Assembly: GCF_036178845.1 (NCBI RefSeq)
Contig: NZ_CP108070.1
Coordinates: forward strand, 2,604,001-2,668,000
Direction: 5' to 3'
DNA: 64,000 nucleotides
Source of the DNA: Streptomyces sp. NBC_00271
GTDB taxonomy: Bacteria > Actinomycetota > Actinomycetes > Streptomycetales > Streptomycetaceae
Part shown: positions 8,563 through 15,747 of the stretch, in pieces
Numbering within the stretch: position 1 is the stretch's first letter
How the letters are laid out: each line of letters opens with the position of its first letter
Made by a program: the position numbers and the translations under genes
The notes under the pieces: generated by a model
The model's database searches: none
Told to the model about the DNA's origin: nothing
What the model saw: the letters and a program-made list of their open reading frames with translations, nothing else

Positions 8563-8622
8563 CTCCCCCGCCGGTGGAGATCGTCTCCCCCGCTCGGGGG
8601 AAGCCGGCCCCCGGGGCCGGCT
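8563..8622. promoter_or_regulatory. Palindrome cluster in divergent ABC/kinase promoter
   Basis: Three inverted repeats in 60 bp: CTCCCCCGCCGGTGGAG (8563-8579, imperfect), TCCCCCG-CT-CGGGGGA (8586-8601, perfect) and AGCCGGCCCC-C-GGGGCCGGCT (8602-8622, perfect). The first two share CTCCCCCGC and have centres about 22 bp apart, two helical turns, as expected for a dimeric NarL-type response regulator. The third sits just before the kinase start. Likely binding region of the regulator at 9821. Confidence 0.5.
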
Positions 8623-8636
8623 GGGACGATGGCGCG

Positions 8637-9806
8637 ATGGCCCGCTTTCTGCGCCCGTTGTTCCTGGGGACCACCTACACGCGCCTGCTGCATCTGTGGG
8701 TGCCGACGCTGTTCGTCAGCGTGTGGCTGTTCATCGACATGTCGAGACCGTGGGTACCCGCGGTGCTGTTGATCCCGCTGGGGCTGGTCCCGGCCGTGCG
8801 GCGGGGTGAGGGAGTGCAGGCGCGGTACATGCTGGCGCCGGACGAGCCGCGGGAGCGGGGCGACCGGGACGCGGCGATCTCGGTCGCGCCGTCGGCGACC
8901 TGGCGGGACCGGCTGCGGACCGTGCTGTGGCTCGAAGTACGGATGGGCCTCGGGGCGGTGACGACGGGGGTCACCGTCTGGATGCCGGTGACCGCCATCG
9001 AACTGGCCGGGGCCGCCTGCGGTCGCCCCGTCGACATCACACTGCTGCCCCTGTCGCCCCCGCCGTGGGCCTGCGCCCTGCTCGTACCCGTGCCGCTCCT
9101 CGCGCTGTACGGCGCGGTCGTCGGCCTCGGCGAGCTGGTCACGGTCATCGCCCGCCGGCTGCTGGGCCCCTCCCCCGCCGAGCGCCTCGCCGCCCTGGAG
9201 GAACGCACCGAACAGCTCCTGGAACGCACGCGCATCGCCCGTGAACTGCACGACTCGATCGGGCACGCGCTGACCGTGGCGGTGGTGCAGGCGGGCGCGG
9301 CACGCGCGGCCGGCGACCCCGCGTTCACCGACCGGGCGCTGCTCGCCATCGAGGACACCGGCAGGGCCGCCCTGGAGGACCTGGAGCGCGTGCTCGGTGT
9401 GCTGCGCGAGGCGGGGCGCCCCGCGAGCGGCCGACCCACGCTGAGCGACGCCGACCGGCTCCTGGAGTCGGCGCGCGGCTCGGGTGCGAAGGTCGACGCC
9501 GAGGTGACGGGTGCGTTGGAGGCCGTGCCGGGACCGGTCTCCCGCGAGGGCTATCGCATCCTCCAGGAGTCCCTGACCAACGTGCTGCGGCACGCCGGGA
9601 GCGTGCCGGTGCGGGTCCGTATCGCGGTCGACGACGGCACGCTGGGCCTGGAGGTCCGCAATCCGCTGACCGCCGGGATATCGGGGCCGGGCCGCGGCAG
9701 TGGCCTGCGGGGCATACGGGAGCGGGCGGCGCTGCTCGGCGGGCGGGCGCGGACCGGGCCGGACGGGGGCGACTGGCAGGTACGGGTCGAGCTGCCGTTG
9801 CGCTGA
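8637..9806 (+). CDS. Two-component sensor histidine kinase (NarL-linked class)
   Basis: 389 residues from ATG 8637. The N-terminal half holds four to five membrane spans. The dimerisation/phosphoacceptor motif RELHDSIGHALTVAVVQAGAARA has its His near residue 204 (HisKA_3), and the ATPase domain ends in GSGLRGIRERAALLGG. It autophosphorylates on His and passes phosphate to the response regulator 14 nt downstream. An in-frame GTG at 8574 would place the N-terminus inside the palindrome cluster, so ATG 8637 is preferred. Divergent from an ABC exporter, the usual layout for signal-induced export systems. Confidence 0.93.
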   Translation: MARFLRPLFLGTTYTRLLHLWVPTLFVSVWLFIDMSRPWVPAVLLIPLGLVPAVRRGEGVQARYMLAPDEPRERGDRDAAISVAPSATWRDRLRTVLWLEVRMGLGAVTTGVTVWMPVTAIELAGAACGRPVDITLLPLSPPPWACALLVPVPLLALYGAVVGLGELVTVIARRLLGPSPAERLAALEERTEQLLERTRIARELHDSIGHALTVAVVQAGAARAAGDPAFTDRALLAIEDTGRAALEDLERVLGVLREAGRPASGRPTLSDADRLLESARGSGAKVDAEVTGALEAVPGPVSREGYRILQESLTNVLRHAGSVPVRVRIAVDDGTLGLEVRNPLTAGISGPGRGSGLRGIRERAALLGGRARTGPDGGDWQVRVELPLR

Positions 9807-9820
9807 TCTACGCTGGCCGG

Positions 9821-10483
9821 ATGCCGGTCACCGTTCTCCTCGTCGACGACGAACCGCTCGTCCGCGCGGGCCTGCGGGCCGTCCTGGAGGCGCAGCCCGA
9901 CATCGAGGTCGTCGGAGAGGCGGCCGACGGCGCCGCGGTGATCCCGCTCGTGCGGCGGCTGCGGCCGGACGTCGTCGCCATGGACGTCCGCATGCCGCTC
10001 ATGGACGGCATCGAGGCCACGCGCGCGGTCCTGCGGACCGTGAGCGATCCCCCGAAGATCCTCGTCGTGACCACGTTCGAGAACGACGAGTACGTCTACG
10101 AGGCGCTGCGCGCGGGTGCCGACGGTTTTCTGCTGAAGCGGGCCAGGGCCGCCGAGATCGTGCACGCCGTGCGGCTCGTCGCGGAGGGCGAGTCGCTGCT
10201 GTTCCCGGCGTCCGTGCGGCAGTTGGCGGCCGAGTACGGGGACGGCGGCGGGAATCCGGCGGCGCGGGCGGCCATGGAGCGGGCCGCGCTGACCGAGCGG
10301 GAGGGGGAGGTGCTGCGGCTGATGGCACGGGGGCTGTCGAACGCGGAGATCGCCGGGCGGCTGATCGTCGGGACCGAGACGGTCAAGTCGCACGTCAGCG
10401 CCGTACTGGCGAAGCTGGGAGCCCGGGACCGTACGCAGGCGGTCATCGCGGCGTACGAGTCGGGGTTCGTGTCCCCTGGCTGA
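9821..10483 (+). CDS. Response regulator, NarL/LuxR family
   Basis: 220 residues. The receiver domain has the acidic pair DD near residue 10, phosphorylated Asp near residue 54 (AMDVRMP) and conserved Lys near 104 (LLKRA). The LuxR-type helix-turn-helix follows: LTEREGEVLRLMARGLSNAEIAGRL..GTETVKSHVSAVLAKLG. Cognate partner of the kinase at 8637. Its probable targets are the palindromes at 8563-8622, controlling both its own operon and the divergent exporter. Confidence 0.95.
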   Translation: MPVTVLLVDDEPLVRAGLRAVLEAQPDIEVVGEAADGAAVIPLVRRLRPDVVAMDVRMPLMDGIEATRAVLRTVSDPPKILVVTTFENDEYVYEALRAGADGFLLKRARAAEIVHAVRLVAEGESLLFPASVRQLAAEYGDGGGNPAARAAMERAALTEREGEVLRLMARGLSNAEIAGRLIVGTETVKSHVSAVLAKLGARDRTQAVIAAYESGFVSPG

Positions 10484-10532
10484 AACGGCGGTCCGTCGGT
10501 GGCCGAAGCGACCGGTCGGTAGCAAAGGAGGT

Positions 10533-10550
10533 CCCCGGCTCTCGCCGGGG
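10533..10550. terminator. Hairpin after response regulator
   Basis: CCCCGGC, loop TCTC, GCCGGGG. It lies 50 nt after the response-regulator stop and upstream of the ROK gene, so it probably separates the two transcripts. Confidence 0.45.
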
Positions 10551-10605
10551 CGCGCCGCGCCGAGTACGATCCGGCCAACACGCGCACGAGCTGGGAGGAC
10601 GGACG

Positions 10606-11763
10606 TTGGGGCGGTTGACCGGCGGGGACCCCTCTCTGCTGCGAAGGATCAATTCCGCGGTGGTGCTGCACGCGCTGCGTGCCACGGACTGCGCGACGCT
10701 GACCGAGATCACCCGGGTGACCGGATTGTCCCGGCCCACGGTCGAAGGTGTCGTGGAAGGGCTGATCGAAGCCGGGCTCGTGGTCGAGAAGGCGGCCGAG
10801 GAGGGCGCGGCACGGCGTCAGGGCCGTCCCGCGCGGAGGTTTCGGTTCCGGGCCGAGGCGGGCCATCTGCTGGGCCTGGAGATCGGTCCCCATCGCGTCG
10901 CCGGGCTCCTCGCCGATCTGGACGGCCGGGTACTGGGAGCCATGTCCAAGGAGGTGGACGAGACCGCGTCGGCGGACGAGCGGCTGGAGAGGCTGCGCAC
11001 GGCGGTCGCCGATCTGCTGCGCCGCGCGGGTGTCGCGCGCAACTCCCTGCGTGCGGTCGGCGTGGGCAGCCCGGGGATCGTCGAGGCGGACGGCACCGTA
11101 CGCCTGGGCACGGCGCTGCCGGAGTGGACGGGGCTGCGCCTGGGCGACCGGCTGAACCGTTCCTTCAAATGCCCGGTGCTCGTCGAGAACGACGCCAACG
11201 CGGCGGCGGTCGCCGAGCATTGGAAGGGCTCGGCGACGGAGTCGGACGATGTGGTGTTCGTGCTGGCCGGGCTGAGCCCGGGGGCCGGTTCGCTGATCGG
11301 CGGGCGGCTGCACCGGGGATACGGGGGCGCCGCCGGGGAGATCGGGGCGCTCCATCTGCTCGGCCGCGGAGCCACTCCCGAGACGCTGCTGTCGACCACG
11401 GACGAGCCCCTGCACCCGCTCGACGAGCAGGCCGTCGCCGAGGTGTTCGCGCTGGCCAAGGGCGGTGACCAGCGCGCTCGCGCGGCGGTCGACCGCTTCA
11501 TCCAGCGCCTCGTGCACGACGTGGCGGCCCTGGTCCTCGCCCTCGACCCGGAACTGGTCGTCGTCGGCGGCTGGGCGGCGGGGCTGGACGGCGTACTGGA
11601 ACCGCTGCGGCGCGAGCTGGCGCGCTACTGTCTGCGGCCGCCCAAGGTGGCGCTCTCCCTGCTGGGCGAGGCGGCCGTCGCGACGGGCGCCCTGCGGCTG
11701 GCCCTCGATCATGTGGAGGAGCAGCTGTTCGCGGTGGAGGGGACCGTGACCGCACGCCGCTGA
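10606..11763 (+). CDS. ROK family transcriptional regulator
   Basis: 385 residues from TTG 10606, placed 8-12 nt after GGGAGGACGG, an excellent ribosome binding site. An N-terminal winged helix (about residues 12-70, LTEITRVTGLSRPTVEGVVEGL) precedes a ROK sugar-sensing domain (GVGSPGIVE.., ENDANAAAVAEHW, GAGSLIGGRLHRGYGGAAGEIG). The CxCGxxGCxE zinc signature expected after GEIG is missing, so it looks like a pure repressor with a modified sensor domain rather than a kinase. Probably controls carbohydrate genes; the target is not evident nearby. Confidence 0.9.
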   Translation: MGRLTGGDPSLLRRINSAVVLHALRATDCATLTEITRVTGLSRPTVEGVVEGLIEAGLVVEKAAEEGAARRQGRPARRFRFRAEAGHLLGLEIGPHRVAGLLADLDGRVLGAMSKEVDETASADERLERLRTAVADLLRRAGVARNSLRAVGVGSPGIVEADGTVRLGTALPEWTGLRLGDRLNRSFKCPVLVENDANAAAVAEHWKGSATESDDVVFVLAGLSPGAGSLIGGRLHRGYGGAAGEIGALHLLGRGATPETLLSTTDEPLHPLDEQAVAEVFALAKGGDQRARAAVDRFIQRLVHDVAALVLALDPELVVVGGWAAGLDGVLEPLRRELARYCLRPPKVALSLLGEAAVATGALRLALDHVEEQLFAVEGTVTARR

Positions 11764-11816
11764 CCGGCGGTCTCACGGACGCGGGAAACCGGCCACCGGC
11801 CTCACGGGCACGAGAA

Positions 11817-11854
11817 AGCCGTCACGCCCCGGAGTGTTCCGGGGCGTGACGGCT
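11817..11854. terminator. Bidirectional terminator, 17-bp stem
   Basis: AGCCGTCACGCCCCGGA (11817-11833), loop GTGT, then the exact complement to 11854. It lies between the convergent ROK and GntR genes and can end both transcripts. Confidence 0.85.
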
Positions 11855-11897
11855 CAGACCTGGGGGCCTGTCGTTGGGACCAGGCCTGGGCCCCGGC

Positions 11898-12659
11898 TCA
11901 GGAGGCCCGGCGCTCGGGGTCGTGGTGGATCTCCACGCCGCCGGAGTCGCCGAAGGTCAGCCGGCAGGTGTCGGCGCGGTACGTGGCCACGGAGACCGCG
12001 GCGGTGCGCCCCTCGGCGAAGTAACGGGTCGTGACGACGAGGACGGGCGCCCCGGGCAGCCGGTCCAGCTCCTTGGCGTCGTCCGCGCGGGCCGAGCCGA
12101 GCTCCACGGCGCGGTCCTGGCCCTCCAGGTCGAGGTGCTGCAGTTCGCGCAGCACGGCACGGGCGAGGGTCGCCCCCGACGGGGCGTCGATCGCGGAGAG
12201 GCCGGGCACCGAGGACGCCGGGATGTAGAGCAGCTCGGCGGCGACCGGCTGGCCGTGCGTCACCCGGGAGCGGCGGATCGTGTGCACCTGGTCGTCGGGG
12301 GCCGTCTCCAGGACCTCGGCCACCGCGGCGGGCGGGACCGCCACCGCGCAGTCCACGGGCCGCCAGGCGTCGCCGACCGCGCCCGGCCACACATGCTGCT
12401 CGGTTCCGACGGCCACGCCCACGCGCGGCGGGGCGACGGTCGTGCCCACCCCGCGGCGGCGCTGCAGTCGCCCTTCGAGCTCCAGCTGCTCCAGCGCCTG
12501 GCGCAGCGTGGCGCGGGCGACGCCGAACCTGGCCGCGAGATCGCGTTCGTTGGGCAGGACCTCGCCCACGGAGAACTCGGAGTCCAATGCCTCGGTGAGC
12601 ACCGTCTTGAGATGCCAGTACTTCGGCTCCGGCACCGTTTCCAGCTGCGTGGTCCCCAC
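11898..12659 (-). CDS. GntR family regulator with UTRA domain
   Basis: 253 residues. The N-terminal GntR winged helix contains LPNERDLAARFGVARATLRQALEQLELEGRL near residues 33-63. A UTRA (HutC-type) ligand domain fills residues 90-245 and ends in ADTCRLTFGDSGGVEI. Such proteins (for example DasR) sense sugar phosphates or amino-acid derivatives; the ligand here is unknown. GTG 12659 has GGAGGACAGG just upstream. A good promoter lies 78-106 bp upstream (12737-12765). Confidence 0.93.
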   Translation of the reverse strand: MGTTQLETVPEPKYWHLKTVLTEALDSEFSVGEVLPNERDLAARFGVARATLRQALEQLELEGRLQRRRGVGTTVAPPRVGVAVGTEQHVWPGAVGDAWRPVDCAVAVPPAAVAEVLETAPDDQVHTIRRSRVTHGQPVAAELLYIPASSVPGLSAIDAPSGATLARAVLRELQHLDLEGQDRAVELGSARADDAKELDRLPGAPVLVVTTRYFAEGRTAAVSVATYRADTCRLTFGDSGGVEIHHDPERRAS

Positions 12660-12736
12660 CCTGTCCTCCGCAATCGCCGTGGCCCGGCGGCGTTTTAGCG
12701 CCCTTGTTTATTAAAGGTTCTTGCACTATCCCTGCG

Positions 12737-12765
12737 ACCATAGGGCCGCCCCCACCCTTGGTCAA
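12737..12765 (-). promoter_or_regulatory. Housekeeping-type promoter of the GntR gene
   Basis: On the minus strand TTGACC (12765-12760), a 17-nt spacer and TATGGT (12742-12737). It sits in a locally AT-rich stretch (around 12700-12730, with AACCTTTAATAAACAAGG on the minus strand) that is a plausible autoregulatory operator between promoter and start codon. Confidence 0.6.
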
Positions 12766-12858
12766 GACCAATCCTCGATCCCTTACGCATTGCAGAGGCG
12801 CCTTGCCGCGCAGCGTTCACAGGGCGTTCGCGCGCGGTGATGTTCGTGACACAACGTC

Positions 12859-12889
12859 GCAAGCCCCCGTCCAGAAGACGGGGGCTTGC
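12859..12889. terminator. Terminator of the sigma factor gene
   Basis: GCAAGCCCCCGTC (12859-12871), loop CAGAA, GACGGGGGCTTGC (12877-12889). A 13-bp perfect stem 25 nt downstream of the minus-strand sigma-factor stop codon. Confidence 0.8.
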
Positions 12890-12914
12890 GAGGGGCATGA
12901 GGGGACCGCAGTGG

Positions 12915-13799
12915 CTACTGGTTGCCCAGGGACACCAGCTTCTCGGGGTTGCGCACGATGTAGATGCACTGGATCCGGCCGTCCACGACATCCAGTTGGA
13001 CGGTGCTGTCGGGCTTCTCGCCGGAGAGGACTAGGAGCGCGGCGCCTCCGTTGAGCTCCACGGAGCGGTACGACAGGTCGGGAACACCCTGCTGGGCGAC
13101 GGCGTAGAGGAAACGGCCCACCTTGTCGGCGGTCTCGATGACCCGCAGCGGCGCCTTGGACAGTCCGCCGCTGTCGCCGATCAGGCGGACGTCCGGGGCC
13201 AGCAGGGACATGAGCCCCTCGAGGTCCCCTCCGGCCGCCGCCGCGAGGAACCGCTCGGTCAGGTCGCGGCGTTCGGCCGGGTCGACCTCGTAGCGCGGGC
13301 GTCGTTCCTCGACGTGCTTGCGCGCCCGTCCGGCGAGTTGGCGCACGGCGGGCTCGCCCCGGTCGAGGACGGCGGCGATGTCCGCGTACGGGTAGCCGAA
13401 CGCCTCTCTGAGGACGAACACCGCGCGTTCCAGGGGCGACAGGGACTCCAGGACGACGAGGACGGCGAGCGAGATGGAGTCGGCGAGCACGGCCCGCTCG
13501 GCGGTGTCGGGGGCGGTGTCCCCGAAGTCGGTGAGGTACGGCTCGGGAAGCCACGGTCCCACGTACGCCTCGTTGCGCGACCGCACCTGGCGCAGCCGGT
13601 CGACGGCGAGCCGGGTGGCGATGCGCACCAGGTAGGCGCGTGGTTCGCGCACCTCGGTGCGGTCGGCGCCGGACCAGCGCAGCCAGGCTTCCTGGACGAC
13701 GTCCTCGGCGTCGGCCACCCGTCCCAGCATGCGGTAGGCGACGCCCATCAGGACGGGGCGGTGCTCTTCGAAGACCTCGGTCGCGGTGTCGATGGTCAC
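12915..13799 (-). CDS. ECF sigma factor, ECF41 (SigJ-like) type
   Basis: 294 residues from GTG 13799. Sigma region 2 (HRPVLMGVAYRMLGRVADAEDVVQEAWLRW) and region 4 (SPLERAVFVLREAFGYPYADIAAVL) are followed by a linker with GPWLPEP and a C-terminal SnoaL-like domain of about 110 residues ending in NPEKLVSLGN. WLPEP and NPDKL-like motifs together with the SnoaL extension are hallmarks of the ECF41 group, in which the extension controls sigma activity in place of an anti-sigma factor. The frame is open up to 13928, but that N-terminus is not conserved-looking. Divergent from an alpha/beta hydrolase gene, a likely target. Confidence 0.9.
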   Translation of the reverse strand: MTIDTATEVFEEHRPVLMGVAYRMLGRVADAEDVVQEAWLRWSGADRTEVREPRAYLVRIATRLAVDRLRQVRSRNEAYVGPWLPEPYLTDFGDTAPDTAERAVLADSISLAVLVVLESLSPLERAVFVLREAFGYPYADIAAVLDRGEPAVRQLAGRARKHVEERRPRYEVDPAERRDLTERFLAAAAGGDLEGLMSLLAPDVRLIGDSGGLSKAPLRVIETADKVGRFLYAVAQQGVPDLSYRSVELNGGAALLVLSGEKPDSTVQLDVVDGRIQCIYIVRNPEKLVSLGNQ

Positions 13800-13954
13800 G
13801 GCCCCATCCCATCCCGGCACATCCCGCCGTGTCCAGGCGGCGCCGGTGAACGCGTCGGTCTCGTGGCGACCGGGGGCTACCCGTCGGTAGCAGTTGCTGA
13901 CAAGCTGTCTACGAAGACGGTTCGTCAACGTGCCACCAGACGAGGAGCAGCATC

Positions 13955-14785
13955 ATGTCCGCCACGGTCTCCTTCAGCCTTCCCTCCGCGCACGGTCCGC
14001 GGACCGTGACCATGTCCTACGCGCGCGTGGGCACCGGAGAACCGCTGCTCCTGCTGCACGGCATCGGCCACCACCGGCAGGCCTGGGACCCGGTCGTGCA
14101 CATCCTGGCCGCCGAACGCGAGGTGATAGCCGTCGACCTGCCCGGGTTCGGCGAGTCCCCGGCGCTGCCCGACGGGCTCACGCACGACCTCGGAACGGTG
14201 GTGCCCACGCTCGGCGGGCTGTGCGAGGCGCTGGGGATCGAGCGTCCGCACGTGGCGGGCAACTCCCTGGGCGGCCTGCTGGCCCTGGAGTTGGGCCGCG
14301 AGAAGCTCGTACGGTCCGTCACCGCGATCTCGCCCGCCGGGTTCTGGTCGCCGGTCGAGCGGCGTTACGCGTTCGGTGTGCTGCTGGCGATGCGGCAGGG
14401 CGCGCGGCGCCTGCCGCTCCCGGTGATCGAGCGGCTCTCCCGCTCGGCGGCCGGACGGGCCGCCCTGACCAGCACCATCTACGCCCGGCCCGGCCGCCGT
14501 TCACCCGAGGCCGTGGTCGCCGAGACCCTCGCGCTGGCCCGCGCCGAGGGCTTCGCCGACACTCTCCGGGCCGGCACCACCGTCCAGTTCACGGACGACA
14601 TCCCGGGGCTGCCCGTCACCGTGGCCTGGGGCACCCGGGACCGGCTGCTGGTGCGCCGCCAGGGGATCCGGGCCAAGCACATCATTCCCCGGGCCCGGCT
14701 GGTGCGGCTGCCGGGCTGCGGTCACGTCCCGATGAACGACGATCCGGCGCTCGTCGCCCGTGTGATCCTCGACGGCAGCCGCTGA
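13955..14785 (+). CDS. Alpha/beta hydrolase
   Basis: 276 residues. The oxyanion stretch is LLLLHGIGHHRQAWDPV, the nucleophile elbow GNSLGG (Ser near residue 109), the acid Asp in WGTRD, and the catalytic His in GCGHVPMNDDP. A complete Ser-Asp-His triad is therefore visible. No signal peptide, so cytoplasmic; substrate unknown. The start follows GAGGAGCAGCATC. The intergenic stretch shared with the ECF41 gene is about 155 nt, so the hydrolase may be driven by that sigma factor; no certain promoter consensus was found. The 3-prime part overlaps the tail of the convergent transporter gene by 285 nt. Confidence 0.9.
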   Translation: MSATVSFSLPSAHGPRTVTMSYARVGTGEPLLLLHGIGHHRQAWDPVVHILAAEREVIAVDLPGFGESPALPDGLTHDLGTVVPTLGGLCEALGIERPHVAGNSLGGLLALELGREKLVRSVTAISPAGFWSPVERRYAFGVLLAMRQGARRLPLPVIERLSRSAAGRAALTSTIYARPGRRSPEAVVAETLALARAEGFADTLRAGTTVQFTDDIPGLPVTVAWGTRDRLLVRRQGIRAKHIIPRARLVRLPGCGHVPMNDDPALVARVILDGSR

Positions 14786-15676
14786 CCGACGCCGGGTGAG
14801 GCGCCACGCGCCGGAGCCCAGGACGACGCCCGCGCCGACCAGGGCGCTGCCCGCGGCCTGCGCGGCGCCATACGCGCCGGTGCCGACCAGCGGCGCCGTG
14901 CAGGCCGCGGCGACGGGGATGAGCCCGGAGAAGAGCGTGGCGCGCTCCGCGCCGATGCGCTGCATGCCCATGTACCAGCACACGAAGCCGACGACCGTGA
15001 CGACCGCCGCCTGCCACACCAGCGCGGCGGCCTCGGTGGTGTCCGGCGTCCGCAGCCACGCGCCGCCGGTGAGACACGCGGTGAGGATCCCGGCCACCGC
15101 CGACTCGACCGCGGCGATCCCGCAGACGGTGGCCGACAGCAGCCGGGGCCCGAGCGGACGCAGCACCGGTACGGCGAGCACCGCGAAGCCCACCTCGCCC
15201 GCGAGCGCGCACACGGAGTACGCGATCCCCGTACCGTCGGTGCGGCCCCAGCCCTGGACCGTGAAGGCGCCCACCGCGACGAGCGACGCCCCGTACAGGA
15301 CCGGACGTTGGGGCCGGCGGCCCTCGAGAAGGGGGACGGCAACGGCCACGACCACCGGGGCGCAGCCCACGAAAACGCCCGGAACAGCTGGTTCCGCGGT
15401 GCGTTCGGCGGCGATCACGGCGAGGTTGAAGCCGACCATGCCGACGGCCGCGAGCAGCGCGAGGCGCCCCCACCGGCGTACCCCGAGCCGCCGCAGCGGT
15501 GCCGTGCCACCCCGCCCGACCAGCGGCAGGAGCAGCACGCAGGCGAGACCGTAGCGAAGGAACTGACCGCCCGCGTACGGGTAGTGGCCCAGGACGCTGT
15601 TGGCGGTGAAGGAGCCTCCGACGAGGACGCAGGCGAGGGCGGCGAGCAGCGACCCGCGCAGGGTGGTGGTGTTCAT
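14501..15676 (-). CDS. EamA/DMT family transporter with long C-terminal tail
   Basis: 391 residues. Residues 1-300 contain ten hydrophobic spans in two homologous halves, typical of drug/metabolite transporters. The normal protein would end near WRLTRRR (about 14780), but no stop occurs in frame and the reading frame continues 285 nt antisense into the convergent hydrolase gene. This gives a 92-residue hydrophilic tail unlike any transporter domain. The stop at 14501 is the first available. No ribosome binding site precedes ATG 15676; a promoter placed for leaderless transcription is visible. Divergent from a MocR-type regulator, its probable controller. Confidence 0.85.
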   Translation of the reverse strand: MNTTTLRGSLLAALACVLVGGSFTANSVLGHYPYAGGQFLRYGLACVLLLPLVGRGGTAPLRRLGVRRWGRLALLAAVGMVGFNLAVIAAERTAEPAVPGVFVGCAPVVVAVAVPLLEGRRPQRPVLYGASLVAVGAFTVQGWGRTDGTGIAYSVCALAGEVGFAVLAVPVLRPLGPRLLSATVCGIAAVESAVAGILTACLTGGAWLRTPDTTEAAALVWQAAVVTVVGFVCWYMGMQRIGAERATLFSGLIPVAAACTAPLVGTGAYGAAQAAGSALVGAGVVLGSGAWRLTRRRSAAAVEDHTGDERRIVVHRDVTAARQPHQPGPGNDVLGPDPLAAHQQPVPGAPGHGDGQPRDVVRELDGGAGPESVGEALGAGQREGLGDHGLG

Positions 15677-15683
15677 GACGGTG

Positions 15684-15717
15684 ACGCTACGAAGGGCGGC
15701 GGTCCGGTTTAAGGTCC
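15684..15717 (-). promoter_or_regulatory. EamA promoter with MocR-type direct repeats
   Basis: On the minus strand TTAAAC (15712-15707), 17-nt spacer, TAGCGT (15689-15684); the predicted transcript starts at the ATG itself (15676), i.e. leaderless. Two direct repeats GGTCC (15701-15705 and 15713-15717, 12 bp apart) flank the -35 box. MocR-family regulators bind direct repeats, so this is the best candidate operator. Confidence 0.45.
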
Positions 15718-15723
15718 ACTTTC

Positions 15724-15747
15724 ATGACGCCATCGGGGACCACATGA
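15724..15747 (+). CDS. Seven-codon upstream ORF (MTPSGTT)
   Basis: ATG 15724 opens a 7-codon frame ending at TGA 15745-15747, which overlaps the regulator start ATG 15744 (ATGA). Its first five codons repeat the MTPSG start of the following gene. A TAAGGT hexamer at 15710-15715 could be a -10 box placing the transcript start close to this ATG. Whether it is translated is inference. Confidence 0.3.
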   Translation: MTPSGTT

